A DNA stretch of 64,000 bases from assembly GCA_036785325.1 (NCBI GenBank), contig JAXIVH010000084.1, forward strand, positions 817,858 to 881,857, given 5' to 3'. Both the position numbers and the translations under genes were made by a program. Shown here one piece after another: positions 49,613 through 59,519 of this stretch. The stretch comes from Urophycis tenuis (lineage: Eukaryota > Chordata > Actinopteri > Gadiformes > Phycidae). Under the pieces are notes generated by a model that had not been told where the DNA came from, made no database searches, and saw only the letters and a list, made by a program, of their open reading frames with translations. Within the stretch, counting starts at the first letter, position 1, and each line of letters begins with the position of its first letter.

Positions 49613-51426
49613 AATACTTTAATGATCCCGGAGGGAAATGGCTTTAGTTACAACTACTCCAGTGGAGTGGTAAGATGGTAAAAGGGAAAAGAAAAACAGC
49701 GTAGAGACAGACGCCAGTGTGAAATATAAATGTCAAATATAAGAATATGCAAAAATATACATACATATAGAAATAGCAGTGACATGTAACTACATGACAT
49801 ATCCTGGATCACTTACATGGAAATTCAGTGAAGGAATGTAGACCTTTTCTCATGGAAATACCAATGACTATCTGTCCTGTTCATGATTGCGAAAATTGAC
49901 AGCAGTACACTGCCTTGCGGCTGGTTGCCTCTAGGATTTCAACTACACTGCATTAACATTTACATTTTCACATTTACATTTACACTAAACACGTCTATTT
50001 TTGGTACTGGTATGGGTACACACAGTACAGAGTAGAGATACTGTACAGCAGAGAGATGTCTTAGCTATATAGACTATGACAAACGCATGCAAGTCAGTAA
50101 GTCCACTTTGAATGCCTGCAGTCTGTGTTAACGACACAAGGGGGAAGAGTTGCAGGACCAGACTGATGATTTGCAGTTTTACTTTTTGGCCAGAAGATGG
50201 CGGCATATGAAAGGCTAAAATGCTGGCAAATCTTCTGTCTGGCAAATGGAGCTGTAGTTTCAGTTGTATTTTTCATATAACAGTAACTCATCCGCAGTAC
50301 AAAAAAAGTGTGTTATTGTAAAATGTGTTATAAAACACATTGTATACTGACACTCAATCAATGTTTTAAATGTCTAATTTCATTAGAATAATAATAATCT
50401 AATTTCGCTTTTTTTCTCGCAGGGATCCAAAGCATTTCGATTGTGGCTGACGTCAGCGAGCCAGAGGACGTCCAGAGGATGGTGGACACGGTGGTCTCCA
50501 AGTGGGGGACGGTGCACATCGCCTGCAACAACGCCGGCGTCAACATGAACTCTGCCAGCGAGGACACCGGCCTGCCGGAGTGGGACAAGACCTTCAGCGT
50601 CAACCTCAGGGGCACATTCATGTGCTGCCAGGTGGGTGGTTCATGCTGGGACCGGCTCCAAGTGGGACGGTCCCAGCGGCTAGACTCGCACATCGAAATC
50701 CGGGTTCGAAAAAAAATCCCTAATTCCCACACAGTTGCCCTGAATTAATCTCTGGATACTCCAGTCGCTTTTGGGTAAAGGCGTAACTGAATGGGACTTT
50801 TTTCACCTGGAACCTCGGTAGTTGTTCTCTAACTACACTGGTTACCCTCCCTTCCACCCCAGCCGGGGTGGCAGCCTGGTCCTCTGGGGGGGCTAGTGCT
50901 GAGGTGAAAGACCCCCTAGTCAAGAGGTTCAGGATTGATTCCCGAATGTGTTCAGTCTACCTAAAAGCTTCCTTGAGCAATTGGCCTAACCTCTGGACCC
51001 CGCAGGACCTGTATTTATATTCACTTTTGAGTTTTGGATTATAGCATCACCCAAATGACAAAATAATAAATAACAGTTTGAAAATGTTCCGCATGGATTC
51101 ACTCCAATAAATATGGTTCCTGACCAACGCTATAAATCAAGAAGAAGAAATTAGGTTTTCATGCCAGTCAAGGTCACACCATTGCTAAATTAAAAAATAC
51201 TACTCTAGCGGTAGGTGTGTACGGGGGGGGGGTGGGGTGGGGGGGGGTGTTGGCGAACCGTCTCCATTGTGTCTCTGCTAGGATACGACTGCTCAACCAT
51301 AACTGTGTTAAAACGTGTAGCGCTTCACCTCTGAATGTTTAACCCCTCCCCAGGCTGCTGGTCGCGTGATGTTGAAGCAAGGATACGGCAAGATCATAAA
51401 CACGGCCTCCATGGCCAGTCTAATAG
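44630..51426 (+). CDS. MT-Ox: MT-Ox, methyltransferase-oxidoreductase (gadusol pathway), 3' end not found
   Basis: Exons: 44630-44645, 46530-46719, 46869-46960, 47040-47272, 47748-47984, 48305-48379, 49312-49528, 50423-50631, 51354-51426; phases fit throughout, giving 447 codons plus one base. The N-terminal part is a SAM-dependent O-methyltransferase of the CCoAOMT type: VLEVGMFTGYG (SAM motif I, about 115-125), DADKNNY (metal-binding Asp, 192-198), VDNSLFKG. The C-terminal part is an NAD(P) short-chain dehydrogenase: TGGGQGIG (312-319), NNAG (389-392), catalytic Ser in INTASMAS (about 442). Together they turn 2-epi-5-epi-valiolone into gadusol. The Tyr-x-x-x-Lys helix and the remaining C-terminus, about 110 residues, are missing. 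Confidence 0.94.
44873..45025 (-). pseudogene. Decayed copy of EEVS exon 1 in MT-Ox intron 1
   Basis: The + strand text around TTTATATCTAATCGTCAGTC, TGTGTTACACTCGCATTCTG and CTCGTACTACGC matches the EEVS exon 1 end and following intron at 43,640-43,765. The splice donor GTGAGT has become GCGAGT and small indels break the frame. Same orientation as EEVS exon 1. Confidence 0.8.
45027..45125. repeat. GTCCCCGG-rich patch, probable interspersed repeat
   Basis: GGTGACCAGACGTCCCCGGT followed by several GTCCCCGG and CCGGGGAC units, forming short inverted repeats. It resembles a widely seen vertebrate repeat motif but I cannot name the family. Confidence 0.4.
45595..46025 (+). repeat. Tandem duplication of ~190 bp plus an 11-bp tandem
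   Basis: GGCAACTTGTC is repeated about four times at 45,594-45,631. Then 45,655-45,847 and 45,848-46,025 share ACTTGTG, CAGCCTGTCAGT, GTCTCTGGCTGGCTG, GATAAAAC/GACAAAAC, CATTCATTGC and ACAGGATAGTTCAC in the same order. All lies in MT-Ox intron 1. Confidence 0.8.
46396..46500 (+). promoter_or_regulatory. MT-Ox: E-box promoter module abutting MT-Ox exon 2
   Basis: GGTTTCACGCTGCACATGAC at 46,401 and ATACCACGTGACTC at 46,466, then GTTTTACACAAC, reproduce the module seen at 41,580-41,665 and 44,450-44,535. It ends 30 bp before the exon 2 acceptor and 45 bp before the in-frame ATG at 46544, so it could act as an alternative promoter. Confidence 0.65.
46530..46719 (+). CDS. MT-Ox: MT-Ox exon 2
   Basis: Acceptor CCTCCACAG, then VSDTPMEFLVEYLARAQVLC to SEPLAELHA. 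The donor is chosen as CACGC/GTAGGC at 46,719 because it gives the phase that fits exon 3 (Ala-Lys-Thr-Val-Ser); it is a weak donor. Confidence 0.85.
46869..46960 (+). CDS. MT-Ox: MT-Ox exon 3
   Basis: 92 nt, KTVSHDWDQAHKDGKTIF to ITGHVEG, acceptor ATCGCAG, donor GTGTGT. Confidence 0.93.
47040..47272 (+). CDS. MT-Ox: MT-Ox exon 4 (SAM-binding)
   Basis: QTLKMLVRMSKAKRVLEVGM and FTGYGALSMAEGLP through GPAMDTLK; acceptor TTCCACAG, donor GTATAC. Holds the glycine-rich SAM motif. Confidence 0.96.
47748..47984 (+). CDS. MT-Ox: MT-Ox exon 5 (metal-binding)
   Basis: ELAAAGEQFDMVFVDADKNN through VDNSLFKGRVYLPDGG to DDPRVEQ. The donor GTGTGTG is the first part of an (GT)n/GCGT microsatellite at 47,985-48,071. 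Confidence 0.96.
47985..48071. repeat. (GT)n/(GCGT)n microsatellite starting at a splice donor
   Basis: About 87 bp of GT with regular GC substitutions, beginning with the first intron base after MT-Ox exon 5. Confidence 0.95.
48305..48379 (+). CDS. MT-Ox: MT-Ox exon 6
   Basis: 25 codons VIVPLRDGISIIRQVAMATV to THQL, end of the methyltransferase fold; acceptor GTCCTTCAG, donor GTATGA. Confidence 0.94.
48714..48775 (+). repeat. tRNA-like box B fragment (SINE remnant)
   Basis: AAGGTTCTGGGTTCGAACCC resembles a tRNA T-arm with a pol III box B. No matching acceptor stem is seen, so it is a SINE remnant and not a tRNA gene. Confidence 0.5.
48920..49102 (+). repeat. tRNA-derived SINE (second family), forward copy
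   Basis: AGTGGCTCAGTGGGTAGAGC (box A region), box B-like GCGGGTCGATCCCC near 48,986-48,999, and the ending CGCTTTGGACAAAAGCGTCT. Matches the reverse copy at 5,312-5,480. It sits in MT-Ox intron 6. Confidence 0.82.
49312..49528 (+). CDS. MT-Ox: MT-Ox exon 7 (start of SDR domain)
   Basis: SVITDDAVFRGVGGASVLDR links the two domains, then GKAAYVTGGGQGIGRAFAHA with the SDR cofactor motif, to VVEELTLKG. Acceptor CTCTCCCAG, donor GTCAGG followed by poly-G (49,536-49,553). Confidence 0.95.
49581..49648 (+). repeat. (CAGA)n plus retroposon-like 3' tail
   Basis: A CAGA run followed by ACTTTAATGATCCCGGAGGG; third copy of the arrangement at 18,050 and 23,418. In MT-Ox intron 7. Confidence 0.6.
50423..50631 (+). 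CDS. MT-Ox: MT-Ox exon 8 (SDR core)
   Basis: IQSISIVADVSEPEDVQRMV, HIACNNAGVNMNS (NNAG motif) to SVNLRGTFMCCQ; acceptor TTCTCGCAG, donor GTGGGT. Confidence 0.96.
50870..51065 (+). repeat. SINE-like remnant in MT-Ox intron 8
   Basis: GAGGTTCAGGATTGATTCCC and CTTGAGCAATTGGCCTAACC recall the tRNA-like head and the 'gagcaaggcacctaacc' body of the SINEs at 1-1000, but more diverged. Confidence 0.5.
51354..51426 (+). CDS. MT-Ox: MT-Ox exon 9 (last exon found)
   Basis: AAGRVMLKQGYGKIINTASM and ASLI, carrying the SDR catalytic Ser; acceptor CCTCCCCAG, strong donor GTGAGC. The next exon, beginning in phase 1 and expected to carry Tyr-x-x-x-Lys, was not found on the + strand to the end of the window. 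Confidence 0.94.
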
Positions 51427-51449
51427 GTGAGCGATGATTCAATACTATG

Positions 51450-51459
51450 TACACGCACG

Positions 51460-51502
<43 letters not shown>
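51450..51502. repeat. (CA)n microsatellite
   Basis: About 50 bp of CA starting 24 bp after the last MT-Ox exon found. Confidence 0.95.
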
Positions 51503-51504
<2 letters not shown>

Positions 51505-51822
51505 TATGCTCGTTCCAGGTTTCAAATTAAATCTTGCCACTTGGCACAGAGCAAGGAAGTAAAGTTAAGACAACATTGAATAATCTAGTCGACCACATTG
51601 CCACCGTTGAGTCGCACGGTATGAAGTAGCCGGGGAGAAAAAAAAAAAAAATCGAAGGGATGACGACAATGGAAGACAACACATCTTTCAGATGCCCTGC
51701 GAATCTGTGTTGACTGTAACTGAACCTGAGGGGGGAAAACACTCACAATAGGATTACACAGCTTCTTCTGCCCTTCACTCACAACTTGAACCCGGTTCAG
51801 CTTTGCCACAGCGTGTTCTCAG
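51503..51822. other. Non-coding, presumed MT-Ox intron
   Basis: Checked for the missing MT-Ox exon; none seen. Contains a short A-run near 51,637-51,650. Confidence 0.5.
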
Positions 51823-51992
<170 letters not shown>

Positions 51993-52394
51993 ACCCCGTG
52001 CTCTCCTATAAAACACACGCATACAATGTGTTGTGATTGCGTCTCGCCCATGCAATTTTGCATCATAAAGAAAACATCCGCTCCCCCGCGCTGAGTCTTC
52101 TGGAAGGATGCGGAAAGGCAAGCTGAGGTCCAAGACACGGGGGAAGGGAAGGGAGGGGAGGGGAGAGGAGAGGAGGGGAGGGAGTAGAAGGGGAAGGGAA
52201 AAAGGAGGGTTCCTGTGAGCCGGGCTGAACCCAGGCACGTGCCACGGGCCTCGTCTGAATGGCAGACGCGGACCTCCAAAAGTAAAGTAAAGACCCTCTG
52301 CTTCTTCAGGGCGAGGTTCCTTCAGTCTAGTTTATTTATTCATTTTTGCCTTTTATGGTTTTACTCAATTACTCAAGATGGACAGAAAAGTGGG

Positions 52395-52396
<2 letters not shown>

Positions 52397-52441
<45 letters not shown>

Positions 52442-52530
52442 CATAGCGTGTGACCGAAGGCTGGAATCGAACCAAGGGGTCGCTGCGAGGCGGTTTTCTG
52501 CCTGGGCGGGTGAAGGACTTCCAGGGTGAG
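52397..52530 (-). repeat. (GA)n next to a tRNA-like SINE head
   Basis: (GA)n at 52,397-52,435, then on the - strand TTGGTTCGATTCCAGCC (box B-like, 52,462-52,478). Probably a SINE fragment. Confidence 0.45.
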
Positions 52531-52874
52531 CGTGTGAAGACCTAGCGACGCGACCTCCTCCCTGCCATCTGGGTCTGCCAGGCCCCGCACTGGAAAACAC
52601 ACGCGCGCGCCGGCGCTGGTAAATGGAGGCCGGGGGTATGTTGGAACAAGTGATCAATTGCTCGCATTACGCGCAGTCCTTCAGGAATGTACTTTATTGG
52701 TCTGGACATCTGTTATAATATTGTCATAATGTGTAATCAGATGGGACCTGTTGTGGCCAAATGGCGGCCCCCATTTTCCCCTCCCCGACTAAAAAAGAGG
52801 GCAATTAAAATGCGCAATGACAGCTTTTTGTCCATCTGCCGAATCTTGTGTGCGTGTGCCGATGTGCGTGCGCA

Positions 52875-52875
<1 letters not shown>

Positions 52876-52915
<40 letters not shown>

Positions 52916-53003
52916 ATGTGTAATGTGTATGTGCCTGCGTGCGTGTGTGTGTGTGTGTGATCCCATCCACTTCAGAATACCACCAGTGACAGATGAACAA
53001 CAA

Positions 53004-53045
<42 letters not shown>

Positions 53046-53150
53046 GAGTGTGTGTGTGTGTGTGTCCGTGAGTGTGTGTGTGTGTGTGTGCGTGTGTGTG
53101 TGTGTGCGTGCGTGTGCGTGCGTGCGCGTGCGTGCGCGCACAGCGCGGTG
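52876..53150. repeat. Compound (GT)n array
   Basis: Three GT blocks (52,876-52,920, 52,940-52,959, 53,003-53,150) with GCGT and CCGTGAGT interruptions. Confidence 0.93.
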
Positions 53151-53700
53151 GACAGGTGGGGGGTCGATTGAGTCCCTCACAGTTAAAGTTATCCCCATGT
53201 GTCTCGGCTCCATCTTAACATCCAATAGCAACAGGACTCTCTCTCTCCTCCTTTCTGTATTTGGTCCCAATCCAAGGTTGATATATCATTTTAACTCTTT
53301 TACCCGGCTGGCTCGCTACACAGAGACACGGCTGATAAAGAGCATGTTTTCTCTGCGTGGAAAACGGGGCAATAGGCTGAATATTAAAGAGGGCTTTGGA
53401 GAGAGTTTACCCTCTGCCTCCCTTTCTCCCCCCCCTCTCCCCCTCCCCCTTCTCCCTCTCTCTGGAGGATTACTGCTCTTCAAGACGGAGAAAACATCAA
53501 TGTGGGTTTATTTGAAGGATGAAGGCGTTTTCTGAATGGTATTTCGGAGCCATATCATGGGGTCTTGCTGGGGATTAGCAATGTTAGGCATTTTGAGCTG
53601 TGTTTCCTGTCCCGATAAGTCGGATTCTGCCTTCAATCTGTGTCTTAAGTCCTGGGCTCTGGTCCTTCTTGTGAACTCTTAGAGGATGGAGTCCTCTGCC
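53151..53700. other. Single-copy DNA
   Basis: A repeat-poor stretch with a mildly repeated CCCCTCT patch (53,425-53,460). No exon is recognised. Compact A/T-rich words such as TTGATATATCATTTTAAC may mark a conserved non-coding element, untested. Confidence 0.4.
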
Positions 53701-54352
53701 CTTTATCCAGCCCTGCCTGGCCCAGCCCAGGGGCTGTCTACCCTGGTCCTGGACCAGCACGGGTCTGCCTACCCTGGTCCTGAACCAGTCAGCGCCTGCC
53801 TGCCCTGGTACTGGACCAGCACGGGTCTGCCTACCCTGGCCCTGGACCTGCCCAGGGGCTGCCTACCCTGGTCCAGGACCAGCCAGGGTCTGCCTACCCT
53901 GGTCCTGGACCAGCCCAGGGGCTGCCTGCCAGGGTCTGCCTACCCTGGTGCTGGACCTGCCAGGGTCTGCCTGCCCAGGCACTGGACCTGCCCAGGGTCT
54001 GCCTGCCCTGGTCCAGGACCAGCCAGGGTCTGCCTGCCCAGGCACTGGACCTGCCCAGGGTCTGCCTGCCCTGGTCCTGGACCTGCCCAGGGGCTGCCTA
54101 CCCTGGTCCTGGACCAGCCAGGGTCTGCCTACCCTGGTCCTGGACCAGTCAGCGCCTGCCTGCCATGGTACTGGACCAGCACGGGTCTGCCTACCCTGGT
54201 CCTGGACCAGCCAGGGTCTCTCTTTGTTGGTACTGGACCAGCCCAGGGTCTGCCTCCCTTGGTTTGTACCAGCCAGGGTCTGCCTGCCCTGGTACTGGAC
54301 CAGCCAGGGTCTGCCTGCCCTGGTACTGGTCCACCCTGGTACTGGACCACCC
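53700..54352. repeat. GC-rich minisatellite, ~31-bp unit
   Basis: About twenty imperfect copies of a unit built from GTCTGCCTACCCTGG, TCCTGGACCAGCCAGG and variants. Units of 31-32 bp rotate through all three frames, yet long frames stay open on both strands because the unit has no stop codons. These open frames are repeat artefacts. Confidence 0.92.
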
Positions 54353-54886
54353 CCCTCTGACCTGCCCTGTGCCCTTGGCGCCCACGCCATCCTTCTCCGA
54401 GGGATCTGGCCACACACACACAGAGCATCACAGTACAGTGGTGGCGATGAAATTACACCAGAGCTGCTATTGAGAGAGGGAACATATCGCTGTACTGCCC
54501 GGACCGTTGTAGCATGTATCACGTTTTATTTGATGGCTGGTTGAATATTTACACAAGCATCCGTTTACATAAAGATACACACAACAGATGCCATAGCTCT
54601 GTGATATGACTTAATCACATACACAATATACGTCAATGCAGTGACGCACCCGGGCGGAGTTAAAGTTGCGGTGTGTAAGATGGCGTCACGCTCCCTGTTG
54701 GCAGGCGGGGAGACTTTCAGAAGGCAAACAGCTCACAGTAACGTCGTGTCAGCCCTGACCGGCCCTGCAGCTGGGAGGTGGACCGGGGCAGCCCGGCGGT
54801 CTGGGTGACGTGGGTGGGGGGGGGGCGTTTTGGGAGTGGCCACGGTACGGCTCTTCCAAACAAAGACGGGTACGAGCTGGCCAGAA
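54353..54886. other. Single-copy DNA
   Basis: Searched for the end of MT-Ox; nothing seen. No other exon is recognised. Confidence 0.45.
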
Positions 54887-55029
54887 GTTTTTTTTTTTTT
54901 TTTTTTTTTTTTTTGGACTATATCGTATAGGATTTAGAGAAGAGAGGACCTTTCTGACTTTATTGGTCATTCTCAGTATTTTTTTTAGATATGTGAACGA
55001 AATTTGTTCTCTGCATTTGACCCATCCTA

Positions 55030-55135
55030 TGGTACATAGAAGCAGTGGGCTGCTATGTTCATTCAGTTATTATGTTGTGTATATATATCATATATAAATA
55101 ACTGAACATAGCAGCCCGCTGCTCCTATATGGGCA
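55030..55135. repeat. Inverted repeat (hairpin) beside the assembly gap
   Basis: GCAGTGGGCTGCTATGTTCA and the following TTCAGTTATT (about 55,041-55,070) are mirrored as AATAACTGAACATAGCAGCC (about 55,095-55,114) and CGCTGCTCC. The loop is AT-rich and about 25 bp long. The left arm resembles the end of a common fish repeat. Confidence 0.8.
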
Positions 55136-55161
55136 GGCATATATGTTATAGGATTTGATTT

Positions 55162-55361
55162 NNNNNNNNNNNNNNNNNNNNNNNNNNNNNNNNNNNNNNN
55201 NNNNNNNNNNNNNNNNNNNNNNNNNNNNNNNNNNNNNNNNNNNNNNNNNNNNNNNNNNNNNNNNNNNNNNNNNNNNNNNNNNNNNNNNNNNNNNNNNNNN
55301 NNNNNNNNNNNNNNNNNNNNNNNNNNNNNNNNNNNNNNNNNNNNNNNNNNNNNNNNNNNNN
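55162..55361. other. Assembly gap, exactly 200 N
   Basis: A round-number N block, probably a placeholder of unknown true length. Unknown sequence here could hide the missing MT-Ox exon or exons. Confidence 0.98.
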
Positions 55362-55737
55362 AAGTCCGGCAACAACAAAAAAAAAAAAACTGCTGCGTCC
55401 ACGCAAACACACAATCCACGCCGGGATCGTCTCCCTCACAGAGCAGACGGAAAAAAAGGGCCAAGGCCACGCGGCGATCATAAAAAAAACACAAGGAGGG
55501 TTCACAAACGCACAAACAAAAAAACAAAAAAAGGCAGCTGACAGCTGATAGAGACAGGTGCCGGGGTGCATCTGGCAGCTGAACACCGCTCACAGCGTAC
55601 GCTGGGGGGGCCCCTGAAGTCTGCCCGCAAATATTTGTAGCTTACCTGCAACACGCTACCAAACGGAGCCCGTCATCTGCGGAGCAGGTGTTGGGCTGCG
55701 CCGCGGGGCCTCGTCTCCCTGGCTGCGCGGGCAGCGC

Positions 55738-55797
55738 GGTAGCGTTAGCGGTAGCCGTAGCGGTAGCGGTAGCCGTAGCCGTAGCGGTAGCCGCGGC
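55738..55797. repeat. GTAGCN hexanucleotide array
   Basis: About ten copies of GTAGCG/GTAGCC in a CpG-rich setting (55,680-55,800). It would encode alternating Ala-Val in one frame. I found no evidence that it is coding. Confidence 0.9.
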
Positions 55798-56127
55798 GCC
55801 TCGCATCGGGGGTTTTAGTTACGCAAAGAAAAAGTATGATGTCAAATCCCTAATTAACGCACTTGAAGATGTAATTGATTACAAATGGAAAAGAAGTGTA
55901 GTCAGGAGGAATGGCGACAGTGAGGGCTCGCACTGGGTGTTACGAAGCAGAGGAGTACTCATGGACAACAACGCAGGCACAACGCAGCAGAGAATGAACT
56001 ATCTAATATATATATACACCTTGTATACCGTACACACAGCGAAAACCAGGGGAATTAGAAAGGGCTGGTTGTAGAGACACGTTGCGTTGTGAAGGATGAA
56101 GCCATCACCAGCATGTCTCAACAGCTG
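55798..56127. other. Non-coding, one open frame without support
   Basis: A 128-codon frame runs from 55,688 to 56,074 across the hexanucleotide array. Its non-repeat part matches no family I know and it lacks splice context. Confidence 0.4.
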
Positions 56128-56428
56128 AGACAGAGAGACAGAGAGACAGATGGAGATGGAGGTAGACAGACCGGGGGATGGAGAGAGATACACAGACAGA
56201 GATGGTGATGGACAGATAGATAGAGTGAGCTAAAGACAGATGGAGATGAAGATACAGACAGATAGAAAGAGATGTAGAGAGATAGATAGAGGTGGAGGTA
56301 CAGAGATAGAAAGAGGTGGAGATAGAGAGACAGATAGAGGTGGAGGTACAGAGATAGAAAGAGATGGAGATAGAGAGACAGATGGAGATAGATAGAAAGA
56401 GATAGACAGATAGAGAAAGAGATAGACT
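56128..56428. repeat. Degenerate GATA/GACA/GGAGAT repeat
   Basis: 300 bp of purine-rich GATAGA, GACAGA and GGAGAT units in mixed order. Confidence 0.88.
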
Positions 56429-57300
56429 GGCTGGAAACTGGAAGACGAAAATAAATCAGTGTGCATTTCTTATTTCTGAAATAAAAGATATAAACATCAT
56501 GAATAAATAACTGCAGTAGAGGTGGAATATAATTAACTGTGACTTGTGTAATAACTTCTATAGCAGAAACTAACTTTAAAAAGTATCTTATTATGGCAAA
56601 ATGGCAAAGGGAGGCAGGTAAAGGGGTTGATGGGGGCTTTTCAAAAACCCACGTTATGCATAGAAATACATAAAGTGTACTTTATCGATACAGAGTCTTG
56701 AAACGCTTCTGCAATCATAGAATTCTTTTTTATATATTGAGATGCCACACACACACCTCTGAGAACCGCTGTACTAAATTAACTGCTATGAAGACATAAA
56801 AGGAAGGTTACTTTTTTTTCAATAACTTTTCATTATAGCCATATGGTTTCAACAATGGGCCGGAGTCTGAATCCCTTTCTACATCATTCAAGTGTCATAA
56901 TGTCAAAATATCATTCACTGGAATCAAATGTTTCAGTAGCATTAACGTTGAGTCAGAATTTCACAGAACTCATTTAAATACTTTCGAACCATATAACAGG
57001 AAATTTAGAGTCTTAAATAATGCATAGTAAAAATGATTTATGAGGGAAGACTACTGTTGTTATATAGTTAGTGTAAAGAATGTAACTTCTAAATTATCAC
57101 ACCTTTGAAATAAGGCACATGTCTTCATTCCAAGTCCAATCGTGACCAAAATACAAAAAAGGAAAATAAAAAATAGTTTATACCCCTTTTTGAATTATAT
57201 TGCCAATTGGGTTTTTGCTGTATTTGTCAGTGTTCTGGAGAACTTAAAATCTTGTTTTTGGTGTATATATATTTTTTTGTATTTTCTGTTATTTATTTAT
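56429..57300. other. AT-rich single-copy DNA
   Basis: No gene or repeat is recognised. Confidence 0.4.
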
Positions 57301-57305
57301 TTATT

Positions 57306-57355
<50 letters not shown>

Positions 57356-57410
57356 GACTCCACAAACAAGAGACCGCACACGCACACACACACACACACA
57401 CACACAAGCA
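57301..57410. repeat. (AT)n and (CA)n microsatellites
   Basis: (AT)n at 57,309-57,349 and a short (CA)n at 57,381-57,406. Confidence 0.93.
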
Positions 57411-57479
57411 CACCCCCTTACAGACGGACGACAAAAGCCAACGGTAACGAATGGTAACACAAGAGCTAATGGCCGTCCT

Positions 57480-57690
57480 GTCCTGAGCCGTCTCTCCCTG
57501 GGTCGCCATGGCGACCCCAGGCACACCTGAAGCCGCCCTGCCTCCCGACCAATGGCGCGGCCGTCTCCGCCGGCGTGGAGCGACACAGCCAGCGGGGCCC
57601 GCGGGCCCGGGGCTGGGAGACTGGGCAGCTGCCTGGTCAACCCACAGGGGGCAGAACACACTAACCTTTCCCCTGGAAATATTGTTCTGC
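57480..57690. other. Short GC-rich, CpG-containing patch
   Basis: GGTCGCCATGGCGACC (an RFX/X-box-like palindrome at about 57,502-57,517) and CpG-rich sequence up to 57,620. It could be a regulatory island. No transcript start is evident. Confidence 0.35.
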
Positions 57691-57739
57691 TTTCTCACCC
57701 ACCTCCCCCGTTCTGTGTTATCACTTCCAGATATGTAAA

Positions 57740-57977
57740 AAGAAAAAAAAAAGGAAAAAAAAACGAAGAAAAAAAAAAAAAACCCACACAGCTAGTGACT
57801 ACTGTGGTGACGTCATGAGTCGGCACTGTTCCTCTTAACACCACCGCCGCTCGGACACAAATAAAGAGCCAAGCCGTCACACTTTGAGATGAAACACGTT
57901 CAGGGATCGAGTGAAACGCACATCAGCCCGCACATCACACAAAAAAAAAAAAAAAAATATTCATAAATCTAAAACGG

Positions 57978-58009
<32 letters not shown>

Positions 58010-58100
58010 AATTCGGCACCGCCAGTCCAAAAGCAAGCAACGCGGCGAACTAGCGCACAACGAAAAAGAAGAAAGAAAAAAAAAAAAAAAAAACCCATTC
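57740..58100. repeat. Poly-A-rich patches
   Basis: A-runs near 57,738-57,782, 57,939-57,958, 57,979-58,008 and 58,076-58,093. AATAAAGAGCC at 57,859 is isolated. Confidence 0.8.
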
Positions 58101-58260
58101 CCACACTGTGTGACTAAAATAAGTGCCCTTATCGTTGGGAGGAGGCAGGCCGGGCTCTCGCTACGCAGCCCCGACGCTCACTGACGCTACCGGCTGGTTC
58201 AGCCGGGGGCTTCACAAATACTGAGCAGTCTGATGAAAGAGAGGGCCGCGCCACTCTGGG

Positions 58261-58340
58261 GAGCACGGCAGTGGTGGTGGTGGTGGTGGTGGTGGAGGAG
58301 GAGGAGGTGGTGGTGGTGGAGGAGGAGGTGGTGGAGGGGG
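58261..58340. repeat. (GGT)n/(GGA)n triplet repeat
   Basis: GGTGGT and GGAGGA blocks alternating over about 80 bp. Confidence 0.9.
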
Positions 58341-58556
58341 CACTCCTCAGCCTGAATGCATGAGTGACTGATTACTTTCTCCCCCAATTTAGCCCAAAAC
58401 TCTCCAACACAGAGGAGCGGCCGGAGCGCAACCTGTTCAGGCCAAACTGGAAATAAAGGGCCCTCCGGGTAACAGCAAATCACAGATTGGACTTTAAAGG
58501 GGTTCTAGTCCTCAAACTGTGTACTGTCCACCCCCACACACACACACTCCCCACCG

Positions 58557-58558
<2 letters not shown>

Positions 58559-58590
<32 letters not shown>

Positions 58591-58652
58591 CCTTCAAATT
58601 CAAAGCCTTTTTATTTTTGTCCTCCTGTACTGCAAAATAAATGTGTTTGTGT

Positions 58653-58742
<90 letters not shown>

Positions 58743-58790
58743 CTGTGTGTGTGTGTGTCTATGTGTGTGTGTGTGTCTGTCATTTGGAGC
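58559..58790. repeat. (CA)n and compound (GT)n
   Basis: (CA)n at 58,559-58,588, then (GT)n with TCTATGT and TCTGTGT interruptions at 58,640-58,780, inversely oriented. Confidence 0.93.
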
Positions 58791-59100
58791 GGCTAATATC
58801 CAGACAGAGCGATTAGCCTTGCTGTGTTTCCCATCACCGTATTCGCCACACCGTACGGACAGATCCCCGGGCCAGAGGGAACGCCACATGAAAGGGACGG
58901 GGAGAGCGACTGGACCGGACCGGGCCGGACCCGGGACCCGAGTCCTGCCCAGCACGCGGGTCCCGGCGACGGGCAAAGACACAAAGAAAGTTCAGCCCCT
59001 TGCTTTTTTGCTAAAACCCCTGGCCCTGGAGTTTGCGAGAGCCCGTTTGTGCACAAGCGAGCACACAAACCCCCACTGGCTGTTCAAATAGTCTGCTCTT

Positions 59101-59488
59101 TCTCCCTCGCCCCCCTTTCGCTCTCTCTCTCCCTCTCTCTCTCTCTCATTTTGTGTCTCTCACTCTCTCTATATCTGTCTCTCTATCTTGCCCCTCTCTG
59201 TCACACTCTCTCTGTCTGTCTTCTTTTCCCCTCCCTCCCTCCCTCCCCGCTCTCTCTCTCTTTCACACTCCTCTCAATGTCCCTCTCTCTCACTCCTCTC
59301 TGTCTCCCCCTCCCTCCCTCCCTCCCTCCCTCCCTCCCTCCCTCCCTCACCCTCTCATGACAACAGCCCAGCAGTAGAACTGTTTGATCTACAGTGTTTT
59401 CCTTAATCTGGGTTGTCAAGGTTCGCTTGTTCGAGGCTGTTTACTTTACTTCTCCTACCAAAAGTGTGTTTTTTTTCCCTTCCTTTTT

Positions 59489-59519
<31 letters not shown>

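Noticed and set aside
53686..54544. Frames of 198-224 codons, Gly/Pro-rich, on both strands
   Set aside because: Produced by a stop-free 31-bp minisatellite, open in several frames at once.
55688..56074. 128-codon frame with Ala-Val repeat and a lysine-rich tail
   Set aside because: Crosses a hexanucleotide microsatellite; the rest matches no family I know and no splice sites or promoter support it.
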